A stretch of DNA of 64,000 bases. Source: CAZUZS01 sp964624795 (GTDB lineage: Bacteria > Calditrichota > Calditrichia > RBG-13-44-9). The translations under genes and the position numbers were made by a program. Position 1 is the stretch's first letter. Each line of letters starts with the position of its first letter. The stretch covers positions 1 through 64,000 of the forward strand of contig CAZUZS010000018.1 in the NCBI GenBank assembly GCA_964624795.1, read 5' to 3'. Shown one piece after another: positions 1 to 7,509 of this stretch. The notes under the pieces were generated by a model that had not been told where the DNA came from, did no database searches, and worked only from the letters and a program-made list of their open reading frames with translations.

Positions 1-73
1 TATTTTAGAAACATGGAATATGAAACGAAAGGCGCGGTGGGATAAGAATTCCATTCGTACCCAATTGATTGGC

Positions 74-102
74 GGGAATTTGCCTTCCCTGGCAAAATTC
101 CC
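74..102. other. Stem-loop downstream of pyrC
   Basis: An 11-bp near-perfect inverted repeat (arms GGGAATTTGCC and GGCAAAATTCCC, one bulged A, 6-nt loop) lies directly after the pyrC stop. In the minus-strand direction it is not followed by a T-run, so it is not a standard intrinsic terminator. It could be an RNA 3'-end stabiliser or a factor-assisted terminator. Nothing else is visible between base 1 and pyrC. Confidence 0.4.
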
Positions 103-105
103 TGA

Positions 106-1437
106 TTACAGATTCGACAAAAATATCTGACCATTGTTGATCACCGCAAAGGGCTTGCCGGTTAGCTGCGTCCCAATAAAGGGCGAATTGCTGCTCTTGG
201 ACAAGAATTTGCCGGCATCCACCGTCCATTTTTCTTCCGGACTGAAGATTGTCAGGTTGGCAGGTGCACCGGTTTTAATCGACGGCGCGGGAAGATTCAG
301 AATTCGATATGGATTAACAGTGAATAAAGAGATCAACTGCTGCCAGGAGATAACATTTTGATGAATAAGTTGGGTGAGCGTCAAACCAAGGGCAGTTTCC
401 AGGCCTACAATCCCAAATGGTGCATAAATATACTCAGCTTCTTTTTCTTCGAAAGCGTGCGGGGCGTGATCCGAAGCGATGGTATCAATGGTGCCGTCCC
501 GCAGACCATCCACTACTGCCTGGCGGTCTTTTTCGGTGCGCAGGGGCGGATTCATCTTGGTATTGGTATCGAATCCCCTAACGGTTTCATCTGTCAGCGC
601 GAAATGATGCGGGGTTGCTTCGGCAGTGATTTTGATTCCCCGGGCCTTTGCCATTCGCACCAATTCCACACTATCCCTGGTTGAAATATGCGCCACATGA
701 AAGCGGCCGCCGGTGTACTCGGCAAGCATGATGTCGCGGGCGATCATAATTTCCTCCGCCACTGACGGCATCCCGTGAAGCCCCAGGCAGGTAGACACGA
801 ATCCCTCGTGCATTTTGCCATCTTCCGTCATGGTGCTGTCCTCTTCGTGGCCGATGACCGGGATATCCACCATTTTGCTGTACTCCAGCGCTCTGCGCAT
901 CAATTCGGCGCTCATCACCGGGCTGCCGTCGTCGGAAATGGCGACCGCGCCCTGCTCCACCAGCTCCAGGATTTCGCTCAACTCTTTGCCTTCTCTTTTC
1001 TTGGTGATGGCAGCTATCGGGTAGACATTGACCAGCGATCCCTTCGAGCGGTCTTTAATATACTGGATCATCTCCTGACTGTCGATGGGCGGATCGGTGT
1101 TGGGCATGCAACAAACCGCCGTAAATCCGCCATTGGCAGAGGCCAGGCTTCCCGAGGCAATAGTCTCCTTGCCTTCGCTGCCCGGCTCGCGCAGGTGAAC
1201 GTGCATGTCCAGCCAGCCCGGCGAGATAATTTTGCCGCCACAATCCAGCACATCCCCGGTGAAATTCTTCTCGGAAATCTTTCCCACCTCGACAATTCTG
1301 CCGGATTCGACAACAATATCTTTCTCGCCATCCATCTTTTCTGCGACATCGATGAGGCGGGCGCCTTTCAACAAAATCCGGCCCGGAAGCTTCTGATATC
1401 CCTTGCTGGTAATGATTACATTTTTAGTTAGTTTCAC
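106..1437 (-). CDS. pyrC: Dihydroorotase
   Basis: Catalyses cyclisation of N-carbamoyl-aspartate to dihydroorotate, step three of de novo pyrimidine synthesis, in the cytoplasm. The 443-residue protein has the metal site DMHVHLREPG (His79, His81), the bridging-acid motif ISDDG (residues 168-171), the further metal-ligand histidines in IGHEED (His197) and VAHIST (His250), and the catalytic SDHAPH (residues 322-327). This pattern is of the class I (Aquifex/Bacillus-like) enzymes, in which an Asp rather than a carboxylated Lys bridges the metals. Length is normal. Its ATG overlaps the end of pyrB by 14 bp, so it is the third gene of pyrR-pyrB-pyrC and probably translationally coupled. The identification is secure; the class is inferred from motifs. 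Confidence 0.95.
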   Translation of the reverse strand: MKLTKNVIITSKGYQKLPGRILLKGARLIDVAEKMDGEKDIVVESGRIVEVGKISEKNFTGDVLDCGGKIISPGWLDMHVHLREPGSEGKETIASGSLASANGGFTAVCCMPNTDPPIDSQEMIQYIKDRSKGSLVNVYPIAAITKKREGKELSEILELVEQGAVAISDDGSPVMSAELMRRALEYSKMVDIPVIGHEEDSTMTEDGKMHEGFVSTCLGLHGMPSVAEEIMIARDIMLAEYTGGRFHVAHISTRDSVELVRMAKARGIKITAEATPHHFALTDETVRGFDTNTKMNPPLRTEKDRQAVVDGLRDGTIDTIASDHAPHAFEEKEAEYIYAPFGIVGLETALGLTLTQLIHQNVISWQQLISLFTVNPYRILNLPAPSIKTGAPANLTIFSPEEKWTVDAGKFLSKSSNSPFIGTQLTGKPFAVINNGQIFLSNL

Positions 1438-2356
1438 TTCGACCTCCTGCCAGTAAATATAAGACCGCCATTCGAACAGCCACGCCGTTTGTGACCTGTT
1501 CCAAGATAACCGAGTGCTCGCTATCCGCTACATTGCTGGAAATCTCGATCCCGCGATTCATAGGACCGGGATGCATAATTAAAATAGGACGCGTGGCGTT
1601 CTCCAGCCGTTCGCGGGTGATTCCGAAATAGTTGTGATATTCCCGCAGGGAGGGGAACAAGCCTCTTCTCTGCCGTTCTAACTGTAGCCGCAGAATATTC
1701 AACACATCAACCTGGGGAATGATTTCATCAATATTGTGGAATATTTCCACGTCCAGTTTTTCGATTTCACGGGGAATAAGTGTTGAAGGTCCGCAAACAA
1801 GAACCCTGGCTCCCAATTTTTTTAGGCCATAAATATTCGACATTGCAACGCGGGAGTGCGAGATATCACCAACCAGTGCCACGGTCACCCCCTCCAGTCG
1901 CCCCAACTTGCGGCGAATCGTGAACATATCCAGGAGCGCCTGGGTGGGATGCTCGTGCCCGCCGTCGCCGGCATTAATGATATTGGCATCCAGCACCTTG
2001 GCCAGCAGGTGCGGTGCGCCCGGCGAGGTATGTCGCACAACAACCATATCGATTTTCATGGCCTCAATATTCTTCACGGTGTCAATCAACGTCTCCCCCT
2101 TTTTCACCGAGCTGGTGGAAGCCGAGAAATTGACGATGTCCGCTGAAAGCCGTTTTTCAGCCAATTCAAACGAGATTCTGGTGCGCGTGGACGCTTCATA
2201 GAACAAATTCACGACCGTCTTCCCTTGCAAGGTAGGAAGCCGTTTGATGGGACGGTCCAGAACCTCGCGAAAAGATTTTGCCGTATCCAGAATTGTCACG
2301 ATATCTTCCGCGGAAGTTCCATCCAGCCCTAAAAGATGATTGCTTTGAAATTCCAT
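1424..2356 (-). CDS. pyrB: Aspartate carbamoyltransferase catalytic subunit
   Basis: Condenses carbamoyl phosphate with aspartate, the committed step of pyrimidine synthesis. The 310-residue protein carries the carbamoyl-phosphate loop STRTR (residues 56-60), the KKGE lysine loop near residue 86 and the HPTQ motif (136-139). The frame is open further upstream, but the ATG at 2356 is chosen because GGAG sits 6-7 nt before it, the product then begins like other PyrB proteins, and the length becomes the family's usual 305-310. It starts 16 nt after the pyrR stop and its end overlaps pyrC. No pyrI regulatory chain is seen, which fits the PyrR-controlled type of operon in which the catalytic subunit works without PyrI. 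Confidence 0.95.
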   Translation of the reverse strand: MEFQSNHLLGLDGTSAEDIVTILDTAKSFREVLDRPIKRLPTLQGKTVVNLFYEASTRTRISFELAEKRLSADIVNFSASTSSVKKGETLIDTVKNIEAMKIDMVVVRHTSPGAPHLLAKVLDANIINAGDGGHEHPTQALLDMFTIRRKLGRLEGVTVALVGDISHSRVAMSNIYGLKKLGARVLVCGPSTLIPREIEKLDVEIFHNIDEIIPQVDVLNILRLQLERQRRGLFPSLREYHNYFGITRERLENATRPILIMHPGPMNRGIEISSNVADSEHSVILEQVTNGVAVRMAVLYLLAGGRSETN

Positions 2357-2372
2357 ACAAGCTCCATAATTT

Positions 2373-2918
2373 TTAAGGTTCCTCGACCAATAAAACCTTG
2401 TCTTCTTCATCTACTTCTTTTGTTTTAACCCGGACTTCTTCTCCAATCGAGGTAGGAATGTTCTTGCCGGTAAAATCGGGACGGATCGGCAGCTCCCGAT
2501 GCCCGCGGTCCACCAGCACCGCGAGATAAATCCGGGCAGGCCTCCCAAAATCCATTAGTGCATCCAGGGCAGCGCGAACTGTTCGACCGGTGTAAAGCAC
2601 GTCGTCCACCAGAATGATGTTCTGCTCATCAATCTTGAACGGAATATTGGTAACCTCCACTGCCGGCTGTTTCAACCGGGTGCGAAAATCGTCCCGGTAA
2701 AGCGTAACATCAAGAAAGCCGGTGGGAATTTCCTTGCCCTCTATCTCCCTGATCCGCTCCGAAATTCGGGTGGCCAGGTATGCGCCCCGGGTCCGGATGC
2801 CGACGATCACCAGGTTCTCAATACCGCGATTCTTCTCTATGATCTCGTGCGCCAACCGGGTAATGGTACGCCGGACATCCTGTTCATTCAGTATAATCGC
2901 TTTTACTTTATCCGCCAT
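2373..2918 (-). CDS. pyrR: Bifunctional pyr operon regulator / uracil phosphoribosyltransferase PyrR
   Basis: PyrR binds pyr mRNA when UMP or UTP is plentiful and also has uracil phosphoribosyltransferase activity. The 181-residue protein matches the family in length and has the PRPP-binding motif IILVDDVLYTGRT (residues 101-113), the VGIRTRGAYLA loop (39-49) and the segment VLVDRGHRELPIRPDF that is diagnostic for PyrR. GAGGGG lies 8 nt before its ATG. It is the first structural gene of the pyr operon, and its leader (2924-3053) contains a PyrR-type RNA loop and a terminator, so it very probably regulates its own operon. PyrR is best known from Firmicutes and Actinobacteria; finding it in this lineage is less usual but not unprecedented. 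Confidence 0.95.
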   Translation of the reverse strand: MADKVKAIILNEQDVRRTITRLAHEIIEKNRGIENLVIVGIRTRGAYLATRISERIREIEGKEIPTGFLDVTLYRDDFRTRLKQPAVEVTNIPFKIDEQNIILVDDVLYTGRTVRAALDALMDFGRPARIYLAVLVDRGHRELPIRPDFTGKNIPTSIGEEVRVKTKEVDEEDKVLLVEEP

Positions 2919-2923
2919 AAGGT

Positions 2924-3016
2924 TTACCCCTCTGAAATATGGATAAAAAAATAGCCTCCAATCAAAAGACAGGAGGCTTTACTTGTATTCTGAATTATGT
3001 TGTCAATATATATCAT
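2924..3016 (-). CDS. Candidate 30-codon leader peptide of the pyr operon
   Basis: An ATG at 3016 is preceded by AAAGGAG with a 4-nt gap, and the frame runs 30 codons (starting MIYIDN, ending HISEG) to a TAA only 5 nt before the pyrR ATG. The whole terminator hairpin (2953-2978) and its T-run lie inside the frame (codons 13-24). The pyrR Shine-Dalgarno overlaps the last codons, so a terminating ribosome could re-initiate at pyrR. The Shine-Dalgarno of this frame is in the lower stem of the PyrR-type loop. Leader peptides that span the attenuator are known for enterobacterial pyrBI; the combination with a PyrR loop is an inference here. A chance frame cannot be excluded. Confidence 0.5.
   Translation of the reverse strand: MIYIDNIIQNTSKASCLLIGGYFFIHISEG
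2944..2978 (-). terminator. Intrinsic terminator (attenuator) in the pyr leader
   Basis: In minus-strand direction AGCCTCC is followed by a 12-nt loop, then GGAGGCT and A plus seven T. The 7-bp stem with T-run lies between the PyrR-type loop and pyrR, the normal place for a pyr attenuator. The 5' arm (CCTCCT) is also complementary to AGGAG of the leader Shine-Dalgarno and to GAGGC of the PyrR loop, so alternative pairings are possible. Confidence 0.8.
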
Positions 3017-3022
3017 TTTGCT

Positions 3023-3053
3023 CCTTTACTGCCTCTCCGGGCAATATTAAAGG
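3023..3053 (-). promoter_or_regulatory. PyrR-binding RNA stem-loop in the pyr leader
   Basis: The minus-strand RNA contains TGCCCGGAGAGGCA (3043-3030), which fits the PyrR recognition core CCNGNGAGG and folds as a 4-bp upper stem (TGCC/GGCA) with loop CGGAGA. Below it an internal loop (ATAT opposite G) leads to a 6-bp lower stem CCTTTA (3053-3048) with TAAAGG (3028-3023). This upper stem, internal bulge, lower stem plan is that of known PyrR-binding loops. The lower stem contains AAAGG of the AAAGGAG that serves the leader frame starting at 3016. PyrR gene, core motif and terminator agree with one another; binding itself is inferred. Confidence 0.75.
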
Positions 3054-3072
3054 GTGATGCCAAAATTTCTTG

Positions 3073-3146
3073 TGGGCGGTACAGGATTTGAACCTGTGAC
3101 CTCTGCGATGTGAGCGCAGCGCTCTAGCCAACTGAGCTAACCGCCC
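3073..3146 (-). tRNA. tRNA-Val (anticodon CAC)
   Basis: A complete cloverleaf can be drawn: acceptor GGGCGGT with ACCGCCC (7 bp), D arm GCTC/GAGC, anticodon stem CTGCG/CGCAG with loop CTCACAT giving anticodon CAC (codon GTG, Val), a 5-nt variable region, and T arm ACAGG/CCTGT with loop TTCAAAT. The discriminator base is A (3073) and CCA is not encoded (CAA follows). The 3' end is only about 20 nt before the PyrR-type stem-loop of the pyr leader, on the same strand. Confidence 0.95.
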
Positions 3147-3161
3147 TAAAAATCCGCCGAA

Positions 3162-3190
3162 AATATATTAACAAAGAACTTTAAAAACAA
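3162..3190 (-). promoter_or_regulatory. Likely promoter of tRNA-Val (and possibly the pyr operon)
   Basis: On the minus strand TTGTTT (3190-3185) and TATATT (3167-3162) are separated by exactly 17 nt, a sigma-70-like layout, with the -10 ending 15 nt before the tRNA 5' end. I found no comparable pair in the 20 nt between the tRNA and the PyrR loop, so this may also drive pyrRBC. The -35 is weak (3 of 6). Confidence 0.45.
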
Positions 3191-3729
3191 GGCGAAAGTG
3201 GCAAGGACGGTAAGTTCTCTCTGACAGAATGTGATTTAGCAAATCCCCGCTGCTGAGTAAAGAGATTTTTGTCTCGCCCCTACAATCAACCCACACCGTT
3301 CCTCCTCTTCCGTAGAGGTGGGAATACGAGGGAGGGCTGGCGTGCACAAGAAGACCTGCCAAGCTTGCTTCATCGTTCCACATTTTGCGTATTGGGGCAT
3401 ACCAAAAATGACTGTTTCCCATTAAGCCGGCGCGCGGCGGATTTTGCCGAAAAAAACGTTTCATCAAAATTACAAAAATCACTTCTTGCCTTTAAGATAG
3501 TTTGTATTTATAATAGCACAAACAGAAAAAACAAAGGGTTAACACAATAATATTCATCATCCATCTTTTTCCGATTAAAAAATTTATGCAGAATTTTTTA
3601 AATACAGGTCACAATATTGTGCCTTTTGTTAATTAAATTAATCAAAGAATTTAGGTGCAAGGAAAAATTAACCATAGCATGTGTCTGCATTGTATGACAA
3701 TTAAAGAGTTTAAAGCTACAGGAGGATTT
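3191..3729. other. Intergenic region without a convincing gene
   Basis: About 540 nt between the tRNA promoter and the YfiR-like gene. Open frames here are short, lack ribosome sites and resemble no protein I know. The half nearest the + strand gene is AT-rich and contains the palindrome at 3610-3621. It must hold the promoter of the downstream gene, but I cannot pick one with confidence. Confidence 0.5.
3610..3621. promoter_or_regulatory. Perfect 12-bp palindrome upstream of the YfiR-like gene
   Basis: CACAATATTGTG is a perfect palindrome in AT-rich DNA about 110 bp upstream of the start at 3730. It is the right size for a dimeric repressor site. No regulator gene is next to it, so the operator role is only a suggestion. 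Confidence 0.3.
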
Positions 3730-4311
3730 ATGAGCATCAAACGTTTTTTGCCGGCTGTATTGATTCTGCTAATCGGAATGGGTATGCTTTTTGGCCAGGA
3801 TTTTAAGGAACAGGCCGCGGAAACCGCCCCCCTCATACTCAAAGCGCTCAATTACAACAAGACGCTGAAGGATAAAATGAAAAAAGATTGCGTTATCGCA
3901 TTGCTTTATAATCCGGAATCTGAAAATTCAAATGCAGAAAGAAAGGCATTGGAAGACGCACTAAACGATAATAAAAAAATTAAAGTGTATGACAAGAATC
4001 TCAAGGTCGTTAACATCCCCATGGATCGCAACGTAAATCTGGAGAAGAAAATTATTATCAACAAGATCAATGCGTTCTGGGTCACTTCCGATATAGATGC
4101 CTACCTGCCCATGATCCGGGAGAGTGCAAAATACAACCAGGTGATCACGCTGTCAAACAACGACCAACTTGTCACCTCTTCGCAAGTGGCAATGGGGACA
4201 CAGAAAACAGATAGCGGGTATAAGGTGATTGTTAATTTGAATGAGGCAAACAATATACACGTAGATTTGAATGCAAACCTGCTGAGCACTGCCATCGTCG
4301 TTCAACAATAG
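3730..4311 (+). CDS. Exported YfiR-like (DUF4154) family protein
   Basis: The 193-residue product starts with a clear signal peptide (MSIKRFLPAVLILLIGMGMLFGQ). The ATG at 3730 is chosen because AGGAGGA is 5 nt upstream; an earlier in-frame start would bury the signal sequence. The mature part has the layout of DUF4154/YfiR-type periplasmic proteins: an amphipathic start (LILKALNYNKTLKDK), an IALLYNPES strand, a predicted FWVTSDIDAYLPMI segment, VITLSNND, and a final INL-like strand followed by ANLLSTAIVVQQ. YfiR proteins usually restrain a diguanylate cyclase or act beside histidine kinases or TonB receptors; no such partner is adjacent here, and the gene stands alone with its own terminator. 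Family assignment is from pattern only. Confidence 0.6.
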   Translation: MSIKRFLPAVLILLIGMGMLFGQDFKEQAAETAPLILKALNYNKTLKDKMKKDCVIALLYNPESENSNAERKALEDALNDNKKIKVYDKNLKVVNIPMDRNVNLEKKIIINKINAFWVTSDIDAYLPMIRESAKYNQVITLSNNDQLVTSSQVAMGTQKTDSGYKVIVNLNEANNIHVDLNANLLSTAIVVQQ

Positions 4312-4402
4312 ATGCGCAGGAAATATGGTTTGCCCTTTGATCAGGATGGGGAATTTATGAACATCCGGAATATCTGCTGCAAATTTGAATAAGATTGAAA
4401 TC

Positions 4403-4435
4403 AAAAACCCCGGAACAACGCGTCCGGGGTTTTTT
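4403..4435. terminator. Bidirectional intrinsic terminator
   Basis: AACCCCGGA and TCCGGGGTT form a 9-bp GC-rich stem with an 8-nt loop, flanked by an A-run on the left and a T-run on the right. It can end transcription of the YfiR-like gene (+) and, with the A-run, of sdhB (-). Confidence 0.85.
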
Positions 4436-4597
4436 AGTGTCCACTCTGAAAAAACTTTTCAGGGTATTCGCCTAAATTTTCCGTATTAAGGTCTGTAAAA
4501 ACAATCCGTGTCCGCCTGCACCCTTCGCGGCCTCCGGCAGGAAGCCATTTGCAAAAGCTTTCTGGAGTGGACAAATAATCCTTAAGAAACCATTTGA

Positions 4598-5308
4598 CTA
4601 ATGCTCGCGGCTTACCAGCCCTTTCTTCAACTGCGAGATGTGCCAAGTCAGGTTTATGTCCTTGGGACAGGCTTCCACGCAGTTAAAAATCGTATGGCAT
4701 CGCCACACGCCGTCATTATGATCCAGAACATTCATCCGTTCGGCACTTCCTTCGTCGCGGGAGTCGAAGGAATAACGATAGGATTTCAGAAGCGCTGCCG
4801 GCCCCAGGAAACTCGGATTTTTCCAGTTGGACGGGCAGGAAGTTGTGCATGATCCGCACTGAATGCACCAAGTCGCTTCATCGATTTTCTCCCGGTCTTT
4901 CTGCGACTGGTACCGCTCTTTAGAAGGCGGCGGTGTTTTGGAAATCAAATAAGGTTTTATGACATCGTATTTCTTGAAGAAGTCCGTCATGTCCACAACC
5001 AGGTCTTTCAGCACCGGCAGTGCCTGCAGCGGCTCGATTTCCACCCGGGTGGGATCCTTCAAATTTCCAATCAGCGATTCGCAGGCTAACATATTCCGCC
5101 CGTTTATCTTCATGGCACAGGAACCGCAAATACCGTGGGCACAGGAACGACGGAAGGCAAGGGTGCCGTCCTGCTCCCATTTTATCTTGTGAAGCAGGTC
5201 GAGCACTTTCTCCCGGCGATCTGCCTGCACGGTAAACTCGTCGTAGTGGGGCTTGGTGTCCCCTTTTTCCGGATTAAAACGAAAGACCTTCACTCTTACC
5301 TGTATCAT
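4598..5308 (-). CDS. sdhB: Succinate dehydrogenase / fumarate reductase iron-sulfur subunit
   Basis: Carries electrons from the flavoprotein to the membrane quinone site of complex II. The 236-residue protein has all three cluster motifs: [2Fe-2S] ligands Cys56, Cys61, Cys64 and Cys76 in a plant-ferredoxin-like domain, then CIQCGSCTTSCP (Cys148, 151, 154, 158) and CHTIFNCVEACP (Cys204, 210, 214) in the C-terminal domain. Its ATG overlaps the sdhA stop by one base (TAATG), so it is coupled to sdhA and is the last gene of sdhCDAB. Sequence alone does not separate succinate dehydrogenase from fumarate reductase; the two small cytochrome subunits favour succinate:quinone reductase. Confidence 0.93.
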   Translation of the reverse strand: MIQVRVKVFRFNPEKGDTKPHYDEFTVQADRREKVLDLLHKIKWEQDGTLAFRRSCAHGICGSCAMKINGRNMLACESLIGNLKDPTRVEIEPLQALPVLKDLVVDMTDFFKKYDVIKPYLISKTPPPSKERYQSQKDREKIDEATWCIQCGSCTTSCPSNWKNPSFLGPAALLKSYRYSFDSRDEGSAERMNVLDHNDGVWRCHTIFNCVEACPKDINLTWHISQLKKGLVSREH

Positions 5309-7038
5309 TAGTATTTCCTTTCCTGCGGTTGAAATTTAGTAATCACCACGGGCTTGTAATCAAACTCAATCTTCCCGTCTTTTTTGTAAGCAATTGTATG
5401 TTTCAACCAATCCTTATCATCACGCTTGGGGAAGTCCTTGCGGGATTGCGCACCCCGGCTCTCGTGGCGGTTGAGCGCCCCGCCGACAATCAGCTCCGCG
5501 AAATGGACCAGGTTATCCAGCTCCAGCGCTTCGGTCAAATCGGTGTTAAACTTCATTCCTTTGTCATCGATCTGAATATTCTTCGATCGTTCTTCAAGCT
5601 CCCGAACTTTCTTCAGCGCTTCGGCCAATTTCTTCTCCTCGCGGAACACACCGGTGTTCCCCATCATTATCGCCTGTAGTTCGCGACGAATCTGGCCAAC
5701 CTTTTCAGTGCCTTTATTGTTTTTGATTCGCTCCAGCCGGTCGAGTGCGTTCTTCCTTTGTTCTTCAGGAAGGTCGGCCAATTCAACACCGTTGGCATTC
5801 AAAAATTTAACAATGGACTTCCCTGCCCGGCGACCGTAAACCACCGCTTCCAGCAGCGAGTTTGTTCCCAGGCGATTTGCCCCGTGCACCGAAACGCAGG
5901 AGCACTCACCGGCTGCATAAAATCCTTCCACCTTTTCCGATTTGCCATCCGCCAGAACTTCGGCTTCCACGGTTACCGGAATTCCACCCATGGAGTAGTG
6001 AGCGGTCGGCTCAATCGGGATCGGTTCCTTTACGGGGTCTACACCAACGATCTTGCGACAGAATCCACGGATTTCCGGCAGCCGTTCGTTGATTTTCGCC
6101 TCTCCCAGGTGCCGCAGGTCCAGGTGGACATAACCCTCTCCGTTGATTCCGCGTCCTTCATCGATCTCGGTCTGGATGGATCGCGCTGTCAAATCCCTCG
6201 GCGCCAACTCCATGAGTTTGGGCGCATATTTCTCCATGAAACGCTCGCCCGCATTGTTCAGAAGGTAAGCGCCTTCGCCGCGGGCACCTTCCGTAATAAG
6301 GATGCCATAACGATAAAGGCCGGTGGGATGGAACTGCACAAATTCCAGGTCCTCCAGGGGCAGCCCGGCGCGCAGAACAATTCCCAAACCATCGCCGGTA
6401 TTGGCGTGTGCGTTGGATGTGATATTGAAAGCACGGCCGTAACCTCCGGTTCCGAACATCACCACCTTGCTGTGAAATGTTACATACTGGCCGCCTATCA
6501 TATCATAAGCCACGACGCCGCGTGCAATATTATCTTTTTGGAGAAGGTCGGTCACATAAAATTCGGGGTAGAAATGCACATTATTTTTTACACACTGATC
6601 ATACAAGGTATGCAGAATAACATGGCCCGTGCGGTCCGCCGCGAAGCAGGCACGCAACACCGGTTTTTCACCATAATTCCGCGTATGCCCGCCGAATTTC
6701 CGCTGGTTGATCCTTCCATCCGGTGTGCGACTGAAGGGGCAGCCCATGTGCTCCAATTCGTAGATTGCCGGGTGCGCATCATTAACCAAAAATTCGATGG
6801 CATTCTGGTCGCCCAGGTAATCACTGCCTTTGACGGTATCAAAGAAATGCCAGTCGATCTGATCTTCCTCAACATTACCGAGCGAAGCCGCAATTCCTCC
6901 CTGGGCAGCGCCGCTGTGCGAACGCAAGGGGAACAGCTTGGACACCACCGCCACATCGTAGTCACGGGAGGCTTCCAGCGCCGCACGCAGACCCGCCAAA
7001 CCGGACCCCACGATTACTACATCATGTTTTATTATCAT
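5308..7038 (-). CDS. sdhA: Succinate dehydrogenase flavoprotein subunit
   Basis: Oxidises succinate to fumarate at a covalently bound FAD on the cytoplasmic side of the membrane. The 576-residue product has the Rossmann FAD motif VGSGLAGLRAA near residue 10, the FAD-linking HSGAAQGGIAASL segment, the active-site stretch ending HANTGDGLGI, and ANRLGTNSLLEAVVYGRRAG. The ATG at 7038 is preferred to one 24 nt earlier because AGAGGCG lies 6-7 nt before it and the product then begins directly with the FAD fold. Third gene of sdhCDAB; one-base overlap with sdhB. Confidence 0.94.
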   Translation of the reverse strand: MIIKHDVVIVGSGLAGLRAALEASRDYDVAVVSKLFPLRSHSGAAQGGIAASLGNVEEDQIDWHFFDTVKGSDYLGDQNAIEFLVNDAHPAIYELEHMGCPFSRTPDGRINQRKFGGHTRNYGEKPVLRACFAADRTGHVILHTLYDQCVKNNVHFYPEFYVTDLLQKDNIARGVVAYDMIGGQYVTFHSKVVMFGTGGYGRAFNITSNAHANTGDGLGIVLRAGLPLEDLEFVQFHPTGLYRYGILITEGARGEGAYLLNNAGERFMEKYAPKLMELAPRDLTARSIQTEIDEGRGINGEGYVHLDLRHLGEAKINERLPEIRGFCRKIVGVDPVKEPIPIEPTAHYSMGGIPVTVEAEVLADGKSEKVEGFYAAGECSCVSVHGANRLGTNSLLEAVVYGRRAGKSIVKFLNANGVELADLPEEQRKNALDRLERIKNNKGTEKVGQIRRELQAIMMGNTGVFREEKKLAEALKKVRELEERSKNIQIDDKGMKFNTDLTEALELDNLVHFAELIVGGALNRHESRGAQSRKDFPKRDDKDWLKHTIAYKKDGKIEFDYKPVVITKFQPQERKY

Positions 7039-7115
7039 GTTTTCGCCTCTTTCTGTTTTCAACTTTCAAATTTGTGTAAAAACCACAGATGCAATCCTAT
7101 TGCCGGTTTCATTGA

Positions 7116-7481
7116 TTAATGCGGCGCAGGCAGGGTTAACATGGTGATAAAACCGAGCACCCCAATAAATACGCCGACCACCACTATTATGCTGAAAAGT
7201 GTTGTGCGCGTTCCCGGTTTCAAATTATAGTCCCGGAGAACAGACCACAAACCATTCAATCCGTGCCACAATCCCAGAAGAACGAAAGCGAGGTAGAACA
7301 TCTTCATGTAAGGGCTGGACAGGCGCTGGACAATGGTGTCCCAATTATGACCCGAATCCCAGGTGCGGTGGGCAATGTAAAAATGCACCAGGAGTAACAC
7401 CACAAGAACCAGGCCGGTAAGCCGCTGCAGGAACCAGTTTGCGGCCCCGGAAGTGCTTGCACCCTGAAATTTATATGCCAT
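7116..7481 (-). CDS. sdhD: Succinate dehydrogenase membrane anchor subunit
   Basis: A 121-residue membrane protein with three hydrophobic helices (about residues 18-38, 58-80 and 92-115). The first holds the QRLTG motif typical of the quinone site and the second the sequence LGLWHGLNGLW, whose His73 is a candidate haem b ligand. It lies between sdhC and sdhA, 28 nt after sdhC. The C and D labels for such small anchors are partly arbitrary; the membership in complex II is firm from position and helix pattern. Confidence 0.85.
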   Translation of the reverse strand: MAYKFQGASTSGAANWFLQRLTGLVLVVLLLVHFYIAHRTWDSGHNWDTIVQRLSSPYMKMFYLAFVLLGLWHGLNGLWSVLRDYNLKPGTRTTLFSIIVVVGVFIGVLGFITMLTLPAPH

Positions 7482-7509
7482 TTTGATTCCTCCTTAATCG
7501 AAAAAATGT

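Noticed and set aside
775..1431. 218-codon plus-strand open frame
   Set aside because: It lies fully inside pyrC on the other strand, has His/Arg-rich composition typical of an antisense frame, no ribosome site and no family resemblance.
3168..3550. Two opposed short frames between the tRNA and the YfiR-like gene
   Set aside because: They overlap each other on opposite strands, lack ribosome sites and protein-like composition.
5758..7119. 453-codon plus-strand open frame opposite sdhA
   Set aside because: It mirrors the sdhA coding strand; sdhA motifs are complete and the antisense product resembles no known protein.
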